This document shows, piece by piece, positions 7,267 to 12,654 of a stretch of 14,454 bases of DNA. Position 1 is the first letter of the stretch, and each line of letters starts with the position of its first letter. Both the position numbers and the translations under genes were made by a program. Under the pieces are notes generated by a model. That model was not told where the DNA came from. It did no database searches and saw nothing but the letters and a program-made list of their open reading frames with translations. Source of the stretch: Nitrospirae bacterium UBA4572 (lineage in GTDB: Bacteria; Nitrospirota; Leptospirillia; Leptospirillales; Leptospirillaceae); NCBI GenBank assembly GCA_002387725.1, contig DGKK01000026.1, positions 3,390 to 17,843 of the forward strand, written 5' to 3'.

Positions 7267-7389
7267 ATGGATGTGAACAAAGGTGCTACAGGGCTTGTGG
7301 TCGTGGCCATCATCATGGCGGTTGTCTGGGGTGGGCTCTCTATGTATGTCGGGGTGAATCCCTTCTTCCTTCCGACCGGAGTTCATTAA
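7267..7389 (+). CDS. Small single-span membrane protein, 40 aa, unknown function
   Basis: This frame encodes 40 residues. A short polar start (MDVNKGATG) is followed by a hydrophobic helix of about 20 residues (about 9-28, LVVVAIIMAVVWGGLSMYVG) and a short tail, VNPFFLPTGVH. One lysine near the N-terminus and a nearly uncharged tail make the topology uncertain. Support for a real gene comes from the strong Shine-Dalgarno at 7253-7260, the structured leader upstream and two terminators downstream. I do not recognise the family. Its size and shape resemble small accessory subunits of membrane complexes such as oxidases (CydX- or CcoQ-like), but there is no sequence evidence for that link. It sits between pnp and a protease gene without overlap with either. 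Confidence 0.72.
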   Translation: MDVNKGATGLVVVAIIMAVVWGGLSMYVGVNPFFLPTGVH

Positions 7390-7412
7390 TCCCCGAGACG
7401 TTTGCTTTGTCT

Positions 7413-7439
7413 TCCGGAGCCACCTCCGGACATCTTTTT
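7413..7439 (+). terminator. Intrinsic terminator T1
   Basis: A perfect seven-base stem, TCCGGAG (7413-7419) with CTCCGGA (7424-7430), closes a CCAC loop. After four bases it is followed by a T run of five (7435-7439). It lies 24 bases after the 40-aa ORF. The offset and short T run make it weaker than the next terminator. Confidence 0.6.
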
Positions 7440-7467
7440 CGGCCCTTATTCTTATCTTCCTTTGCAG

Positions 7468-7498
7468 GGTGCCTGCCTTCGGGTGGGCACCTTTTTTT
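7468..7498 (+). terminator. Strong intrinsic terminator T2
   Basis: A ten-pair stem, GGTGCCTGCC (7468-7477) with GGTGGGCACC (7482-7491), includes two G-T pairs and is capped by a TTCG tetraloop. Seven T residues (7492-7498) follow immediately. This is a textbook rho-independent terminator and the clearest transcript end in the window. Confidence 0.9.
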
Positions 7499-7634
7499 GC
7501 ATGGATGTCTCTGTCGGGAGTCTTGCGCATCCCCTTTCCCCTAACAGCATAAACACGTTCTTCTCCCCTGTCCGAGGATTCGTATCCGGGACTCTCCGAC
7601 TCTTGGGTCGAGGGACTATCAAGAAAGAGCCGCG

Positions 7635-8870
7635 ATGCCCTACATAAAGCACACCCTCTCAAATGGGCTTGCCGTTTACAGCGATCCCGTCACCTCATCC
7701 CGCTCTGCCGCCATAGGTGTCTGGGTGCGGGCCGGCTCCCGTTACGAGTCTCCCAAGGAGGCCGGAATGACCCATTTTCTGGAGCATATGTGCTTTAAGG
7801 GGACCCCATCCCGCAATGCCCAGGAGATTGCCAACGAGATGGACTTTCTGGGAGGGGAGATGAACGCCTTTACCTCCCAGGAGATGACCTGTTTCTATGC
7901 GCATCTGCTGACAGAAAATGTCTCCCGGGCCGCCCTTCTCCTGGGGGATCTCCTGACCCGATCAGTCTTTGATGGAGAAGAGCTTGATCGGGAGAGGGGA
8001 GTTGTGATCGAGGAGATTGCAGAGTCCAGGGACGACCCGGACGATCTTGTGACCCAGAACCTCTATGAGGCCCATTTCGGGAGCCACCCCCTGTCCCGTC
8101 CGATCCTGGGAACGGAGGAGTCCCTCTCATCTTTTTCCCGCGAGGATGTTCAGAGTTACTTCCGGCGGAACTACCATTCCGGTTCGATGTTTGTGACCGT
8201 TTCCGGTCGATTTTCCTGGCCCTCCCTCCGGGAGTCCCTCGAGCAGGCCTTCTCCGATCTTCCCCAGGCCCCAAGCCAAAGAATGGAAGACAGGTCCGCA
8301 TTTCTCCCGGCCTATGGAAAGACGCAAAAGGAGAAAAAGCTGGAGCAGGTCCATGTGGCCATCGGGATGCCGGGCCTTCCTGTGGCCCACCCGGATCAGA
8401 CGCTCCTTCGTCTTTTGAATGTCCATCTTGGGGGAGGAATGAGCTCGCGCCTTTTCCAGGAGGTTCGGGAGAAGAGAGGGCTCGCCTATTCGGTCTATTC
8501 CACCGGGCAATCCTTTGCCGATGGGGGGCTGGTCAGGATTTCGGCCTCGACGCGTCCCTCCAAGAAGCGGGAGCTTTTGGAGATTCTCGGAGAGGAAATT
8601 GCCCGCCTTGAATCGGTTCCCTTGACGGACGAGGAGCTCTCCCGAGCGAAGAATCAGGTGAAATCCTCACTTCTTTTGGGGCTTGAGTCCATTGGAACCC
8701 GGATGAACAAGATGGGCCGGGATATCCTTTATTGGGGGGAAGAGGTTCCGGTGGAAACCATTGAGGCGAGGATCGATTCCGCCACCCCGGAGGATATCCT
8801 TCGTCTGGCGCGGGCGCAGGGCTTTTCCGCGTCCCGTTCCCTTTCCGTTCTGGGTCCGGAGAAGGAATAA
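7635..8870 (+). CDS. M16 family zinc peptidase (processing-protease-like)
   Basis: The product is a 411-residue insulinase/pitrilysin-family (M16B) metallopeptidase. Such proteins cleave peptides inside a chamber formed by two half-domains. The inverted zinc motif HFLEH is at 47-51 (zinc ligands His47 and His51, catalytic Glu50). The third ligand is very probably Glu127, 76 residues after His51 within RGVVIEEIAE, the standard family spacing. The second, non-catalytic domain begins near the segment DVQSYFRRNYHSG. It contains the conserved GGGMSSRLFQEVREKRGLAY stretch (from about 265), whose Arg and Tyr are typical of the family. No signal peptide is visible, so a cytoplasmic location is likely. 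An M16 gene after pnp is also seen in Bacillus (mlpA/ymxG). The physiological substrate is unknown. It starts with ATG behind a weak purine-rich site, and its stop shares one base with the pdxJ start. Confidence 0.93.
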   Translation: MPYIKHTLSNGLAVYSDPVTSSRSAAIGVWVRAGSRYESPKEAGMTHFLEHMCFKGTPSRNAQEIANEMDFLGGEMNAFTSQEMTCFYAHLLTENVSRAALLLGDLLTRSVFDGEELDRERGVVIEEIAESRDDPDDLVTQNLYEAHFGSHPLSRPILGTEESLSSFSREDVQSYFRRNYHSGSMFVTVSGRFSWPSLRESLEQAFSDLPQAPSQRMEDRSAFLPAYGKTQKEKKLEQVHVAIGMPGLPVAHPDQTLLRLLNVHLGGGMSSRLFQEVREKRGLAYSVYSTGQSFADGGLVRISASTRPSKKRELLEILGEEIARLESVPLTDEELSRAKNQVKSSLLLGLESIGTRMNKMGRDILYWGEEVPVETIEARIDSATPEDILRLARAQGFSASRSLSVLGPEKE

Positions 8871-9631
8871 TGCTCGGAAAGCCTGCCCTTCCCATTCGCC
8901 TGGGTGTCAACATTGACCATGTTGCCACCTTGCGTCAGGCTCGGGGCGAGTTTGATCCGGACCCCCTCTTTGCGGCTCATCTTGCCCGTCTGGCAGGCGC
9001 CGATCAAATCGTTCTTCATGTTCGTGAAGATCGTCGGCATGCCAATGAGAGCGATCTTCGCCGCCTTCGGGAAACATCCTCCCTTCCCCTCAATCTCGAG
9101 ATGGCGCTCTCCCCCGAGATGGAGCTTATGGCCATTTCCCATCGCCCTGAACGGGTGACTCTCGTGCCAGAAAAACGCCAGGAGCGGACCACCGAAGGAG
9201 GCCTTGTTTTGGACGAGAGTTTTCTCGGCCGATTGCGTCCCTTTGTTGCCCGCTGTCGGGACGCAGGGATCCGGGTCTCCCTTTTCATGGACCCTGATCC
9301 TGAGATGGTTGCCCGTGCGGAGGGAACCGGAGTGGATCAGGTGGAGATCCATACGGGTCCCTATGCCCGGGCCTTCGGCGGAGCGGGGGAGGGAGGGGCC
9401 CTGCAGGATCTTGTCCGCACCGCTGAGGTCCTCCATCGTATGGGGCTTCTGGTGGCGGCGGGACACGGCCTCACCGTCCACAACCTTCCGGCTGTTCTAG
9501 CTCTTCCCCATCTCTCGGAAGTGAACATTGGCCACAGTATCGTGGCCCGGGCCGTTCTTCTGGGAATGCCGGAGGCCGTGGGAGAAGTCAGAAGACTGCT
9601 CCTTCCCTCCTGGCAAGGAGAGAGGCCATGA
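8870..9631 (+). CDS. pdxJ: Pyridoxine 5'-phosphate synthase
   Basis: PdxJ condenses 1-deoxy-D-xylulose 5-phosphate with 3-amino-2-oxopropyl phosphate to make pyridoxine 5'-phosphate, in the DXP-dependent vitamin B6 route. The 253-residue TIM-barrel protein shows LGVNIDHVATLRQAR at 11-25 and the active-site block HVREDRRH with His50, Arg52 and His57. Glu77 lies in LNLEMA. Further blocks are TLVPEKRQERTTEGG, VAAGHGLTVHN and EVNIGHSIVARAV near the end. Its length is slightly above the usual 240 or so. ATG overlaps the protease stop as TAATG, and the stop overlaps acpS as ATGA. The pdxJ-acpS pairing is common in bacteria. Confidence 0.97.
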   Translation: MLGKPALPIRLGVNIDHVATLRQARGEFDPDPLFAAHLARLAGADQIVLHVREDRRHANESDLRRLRETSSLPLNLEMALSPEMELMAISHRPERVTLVPEKRQERTTEGGLVLDESFLGRLRPFVARCRDAGIRVSLFMDPDPEMVARAEGTGVDQVEIHTGPYARAFGGAGEGGALQDLVRTAEVLHRMGLLVAAGHGLTVHNLPAVLALPHLSEVNIGHSIVARAVLLGMPEAVGEVRRLLLPSWQGERP

Positions 9632-10014
9632 TTGTGGGCGTGGGGGTCGATCTTGTGCGCATTGACCGGATTGGCCGCCTTCTTGATCGCTACGGATCAC
9701 GCTTTGCCAGGAAGGTCTTCACGCCCACAGAGTGGACGGAGTCAGGGGGAAGGGCGTCTCACCTGGCGGGACGATTTGCCGTCAAGGAGGCCGTTCTCAA
9801 GGCCTTGGGGACCGGCCTCTCCGGAGGGATCGCCTGGCATGATGTGGAGACTCTCTCCCGAGAATCCGGGGCTCCCGAGGTGCGAACCTCCGGCGTCGTC
9901 CGATCACTCCTGGAAAGAAAGGGACCCGTTTGCATCTGGGCCTCCATTAGCCATGAGCGGGAGAATGCGGTCGCAATGGTCATACTCGAAGGAGGGGACC
10001 GGTGCGTGTCGTAA
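9628..10014 (+). CDS. acpS: Holo-[acyl-carrier-protein] synthase
   Basis: AcpS transfers 4'-phosphopantetheine from coenzyme A to apo acyl carrier protein, activating fatty acid synthesis. The 128-residue product has both magnesium-binding motifs: GVGVDLVRIDRI with Asp8, and GRFAVKEAVLKALG with Glu54. The closing SISHERENAVAMVI strand is also typical. A good Shine-Dalgarno (AAGGAG) precedes an ATG that overlaps the pdxJ stop by four bases. The gene overlaps nnr by 13 bases. Length and motifs are normal for a group I phosphopantetheinyl transferase. Confidence 0.96.
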   Translation: MIVGVGVDLVRIDRIGRLLDRYGSRFARKVFTPTEWTESGGRASHLAGRFAVKEAVLKALGTGLSGGIAWHDVETLSRESGAPEVRTSGVVRSLLERKGPVCIWASISHERENAVAMVILEGGDRCVS

Positions 10015-11633
10015 CGCCCGAGGAGATGCGTGAGCTTGACGGGCGAGCCACCCGGGAGTTTGGGATTCCGGAAGAGATCCTGATGGAACGGGCGGGTATG
10101 GCCGTGGCAATTGCCTGCCGGGAGATTCTGGGGGCTCCGGCGGAGGTCTCCCGCCACATCGTTGCGGTGGTGGGCGGGGGCCACAATGGAGGAGATGCCC
10201 TTGTGGCCCTTCGTGATCTGGTTTCTCGGGGATACCCCGCCGCCATCGTCCTGATGGGATCCGAAAAGCCTCCATCCCAGGCGGTCAGCCGGGAACTGGA
10301 CCGTCTGGCCCGAATGGGGGTTGTTCCCACCCAGGGTGTCGACTCCTCCTTCCGTCACCGGATCTCTCACGCCGCTCTCCTAGTCGACGGCCTCTTCGGA
10401 ACGGGATTTCGGGGGGGATCGCTGAGCCGGGAGGCTCGGGAGCTGATCGTTGCCATGAATCGGGCGGCGGACAGCGGGATTCCCGTCGTCTGCGTCGATA
10501 TCCCGTCGGGTGTCAATGGGACGACCGGCGCCGTCTCGGATGTGGCGGTCCGAGGAAGAAGGACGGTGACCTTCGGCGCTCCGAAATGGGGTCTGCTGTG
10601 CGATCCGGGCACCCGGTATGCCGGCGACATCTATCTCTCTCCCATTGGCTTTCCCCGAAATCTTCGGGACGGAGGTCAGCTTTCCTGTCTCCTTCCCCAT
10701 GAAGCCAACGAGCTCCTTCCTGTCCGTCCTCCCGCAGTCCACAAGGGAGAGGCCGGCCACGTTCTCGTTGCCGGAGGGTCTCCCGGAAAATCGGGATCGG
10801 TTCTGCTGGCCGCCCGAGGAGCCCTTCGCTCGGGGGCGGGGCTTGTCACGGTCCTCTGGGACCGCTCCTTTGGGGAGGCCGCCGCCTCTCTTCCCGAAAT
10901 CATGACGTTTCCGGTCGATTTCGCCACCCTCTCTCCCCGGGAGGTTTTTCGCTTCCTCCCCCGGATGGATGCCGTGGCCTGTGGACCCGGCGTGGAGGAA
11001 GCCTTTGGGGGACGGGCCCTCGTGGAATCCCTGCTTACTGACTATCCGGGACCTCTGGTGGGCGATGCCGGAGTCTTCGATCTCTTTGCCGGGAATCCCG
11101 AAAAGATGGCCTCATCAAGACGTGGTCCCCTGGTCTTGACTCCCCATCCGGGAGAGATGGGGCGGCTTCTTGGCCGGGAGACGGCCACCATTGTCTCCGA
11201 TCCTCTCGGATCTGTCCGGGAGGCGGCCGCGCGAACCGGGGCCGTGGTTCTTCTTAAGGGAGCCCGGACGCATGTTGCCCATCCCGACGGCAGGGTCTCG
11301 ATCAACCTGACAGGGGATCCTGTGATGGCCGGGGCCGGGATGGGCGATGTCCTGACCGGGATCATTGCCACATTCCTGGGGCAGGGGCTCGCTCCTTTCG
11401 ACGCTGCCCGCCTTGGCGCCTTTTTCCATGGACGGGCCGGAGAGCTTCTGGGGACCACGTCGACCCGAGGAAGGCTGGCTTCGGAGCTGGCAGATCTTCT
11501 TACCGTGATCCTCTCCCCGGTCGGCGGAACAGCCCATCAGCCCCCCGGGTTCAATCGATCCCAGGATCCTGCGCTTTTCTGGCCCTTTCCCGCACCCTGT
11601 CCGCCCTCGGCCTCTTTCGGAGGGCGGCAGTGA
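10002..11633 (+). CDS. nnr: Bifunctional NAD(P)HX epimerase / ADP-dependent NAD(P)HX dehydratase
   Basis: Nnr repairs hydrated NADH and NADPH: the N-terminal domain interconverts the R and S epimers and the C-terminal domain dehydrates S-NAD(P)HX using ADP (or ATP). The 543-residue product contains both. The YjeF_N half (about 1-220) shows EEILMERAG, GGGHNGGDALVALRDL (58-73), LLVDGLFGTG and VDIPSGVNGTTG (165-176). The ribokinase-like half (about 235-505) shows HKGEAGHVLVAGGSPGKSGS (248-267), LTPHPGEMGRLLG and GAGMGDVLTG (444-453) with the catalytic-type Asp449. The segment usually written LDADAL is GDAGVF here (354-359). About 35 residues beyond the normal domain end are Pro/aromatic-rich and look non-conserved. 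GTG start with GGAGG about six bases upstream; the stop overlaps the next gene as GTGA. Confidence 0.95.
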   Translation: MRVVTPEEMRELDGRATREFGIPEEILMERAGMAVAIACREILGAPAEVSRHIVAVVGGGHNGGDALVALRDLVSRGYPAAIVLMGSEKPPSQAVSRELDRLARMGVVPTQGVDSSFRHRISHAALLVDGLFGTGFRGGSLSREARELIVAMNRAADSGIPVVCVDIPSGVNGTTGAVSDVAVRGRRTVTFGAPKWGLLCDPGTRYAGDIYLSPIGFPRNLRDGGQLSCLLPHEANELLPVRPPAVHKGEAGHVLVAGGSPGKSGSVLLAARGALRSGAGLVTVLWDRSFGEAAASLPEIMTFPVDFATLSPREVFRFLPRMDAVACGPGVEEAFGGRALVESLLTDYPGPLVGDAGVFDLFAGNPEKMASSRRGPLVLTPHPGEMGRLLGRETATIVSDPLGSVREAAARTGAVVLLKGARTHVAHPDGRVSINLTGDPVMAGAGMGDVLTGIIATFLGQGLAPFDAARLGAFFHGRAGELLGTTSTRGRLASELADLLTVILSPVGGTAHQPPGFNRSQDPALFWPFPAPCPPSASFGGRQ

Positions 11634-12385
11634 AAGAGGGGCATCCCCTTGATGGACCGGAAGGTCTGGCCGTTTATCTCCGCTACCTCCAGGAAACGGT
11701 GCCGGACCTGGCATTGCCGCGCCCTTCCGCTGAAACGGGCGAAATCCGAATGGCCGGTGGAGAGCGGGTCGGGTCCCCCCTTTCCCCATCCTTGTCGGCG
11801 GGATCTTCCCCGGGGGAGTCCGGGTCGTTGGAGTCCCTTGCCAAGGTAGTTTCGGAGTGTCGCCTCTGTGTTCTCTCCTCCACCCGAACCTTCGCTGTGT
11901 TTGGCGAAGGGAACCCCGATGCCCGTCTCATGTTCGTGGGGGAGGGTCCGGGAGCTGACGAAGATGCTTCGGGACGCCCCTTCGTCGGACGGGCGGGAGA
12001 GCTTCTGACTCGGATGATTGGGGCCATGGGGTACCGGCGAGAGGATGTATATATTGCCAATGTGGTGAAATGCCGTCCTCCGGGAAACCGGGTTCCGGAG
12101 GAGAGTGAACGCGCCTCCTGTCTCCCGTATCTCAAGCGCCAGATCGGACTGATTTCGCCCAAGGCCATGGTTCTGCTCGGTCAGACGGCCGCCGTCTCCC
12201 TTCTCTCCCGAAATGAAGGCATCTCTCGCTTGAGGGGGCGGGAGACGAGCCTTCCGGAGTTCCCGGGGATTCGGGTGATGCCGACCTATCATCCGGCCTA
12301 TCTTCTTCGCAATCCGGCGGCCAAGGCACAGGTATGGGAGGACTTGCAGCAGGTCATGGGGTGGCTGGGGAAGGAGAGGGGATGA
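11630..12385 (+). CDS. Family 4 (iron-sulfur) uracil-DNA glycosylase
   Basis: The enzyme removes uracil from DNA, the first step of base excision repair after cytosine deamination. The 251-residue product has the family 4 signature GEGPGADEDASGRPFVGRAG (105-124) and the second motif around HPAYLLR (221-227). Four cysteines are placed as in [4Fe-4S] family members: Cys77 and Cys80 in CRLC, Cys148 in VKCRPPGNR, and Cys164. The first 70 or so residues are Ser/Pro/Gly-rich and poorly conserved, so they are probably a flexible extension, though a later start is possible. The GTG start is chosen from the four-base overlap with nnr. It lies two genes before mutS, suggesting a shared DNA-repair transcript. 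Confidence 0.93.
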   Translation: MKEGHPLDGPEGLAVYLRYLQETVPDLALPRPSAETGEIRMAGGERVGSPLSPSLSAGSSPGESGSLESLAKVVSECRLCVLSSTRTFAVFGEGNPDARLMFVGEGPGADEDASGRPFVGRAGELLTRMIGAMGYRREDVYIANVVKCRPPGNRVPEESERASCLPYLKRQIGLISPKAMVLLGQTAAVSLLSRNEGISRLRGRETSLPEFPGIRVMPTYHPAYLLRNPAAKAQVWEDLQQVMGWLGKERG

Positions 12386-12654
12386 ATCTGGCATTCTTGA
12401 TCATAGTGGGTGTGCTGGGCTGGATTTTCATGATGGAAAACGACCAGCAGCACATCATGATCGTGCTCCCTGGCTCGGGGCAGGTCGGCCCCTTTTCTGT
12501 GGGTGTCGTGATTCTGGGGGCATTTTTGGCAGGGGTTCTCCTGTGCTATCTGGGGGGAGGACTTTCGCGCCTCCTCTCCCGCGCCAAGGCCAAAAAGCCG
12601 CCTTCTGCGGGTCGAGGCGGGGGGCACTCCGATGGTGGCCATGACGGCCACTGA
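12382..12654 (+). CDS. LapA-like (DUF1049) small two-span inner-membrane protein
   Basis: The 90-residue product has two predicted membrane helices, about 2-18 (NLAFLIIVGVLGWIFMM) and about 38-58 (FSVGVVILGAFLAGVLLCYL). They are joined by a short extracytoplasmic-type loop, and a basic stretch with SRLLSRAKAKK follows. This matches the LapA/DUF1049 pattern; in E. coli LapA acts with LapB in controlling lipopolysaccharide synthesis through LpxC turnover. Whether this protein does so is inference, as no lapB is visible. The tail is rich in Gly and His (GRGGGHSDGGHDGH), unusual for the family and possibly metal-binding. The ATG at 12382 overlaps the glycosylase stop (ATGA) behind GGAGAGGGG. The frame is open further upstream, but the extra residues are not hydrophobic. 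It overlaps mutS. Confidence 0.75.
   Translation: MNLAFLIIVGVLGWIFMMENDQQHIMIVLPGSGQVGPFSVGVVILGAFLAGVLLCYLGGGLSRLLSRAKAKKPPSAGRGGGHSDGGHDGH

Noticed and set aside
7191..7544. 117-codon + strand frame overlapping the small membrane protein gene
   Set aside because: It begins within the leader hairpins, runs through both terminators, and its Ser/Cys-rich product looks random. The overlapping 40-aa frame has the good ribosome site.
7523..7553. Promoter-like TTGCGC and CATAAA before the M16 gene
   Set aside because: The spacing is 19 bases and both boxes are poor matches. A promoter is expected here after the terminators, but this one is not convincing.
12334..12381. Earlier start for the LapA-like protein
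   Set aside because: It would add 16 Gly-rich residues before a membrane helix and a long overlap with the glycosylase. The ATGA start at 12382 has a better ribosome site.
11537..12394. 285-codon open frame on the - strand across nnr and the glycosylase
   Set aside because: It is antisense to two well-supported genes with no Shine-Dalgarno or motif; a mirror of GC-rich codon use.
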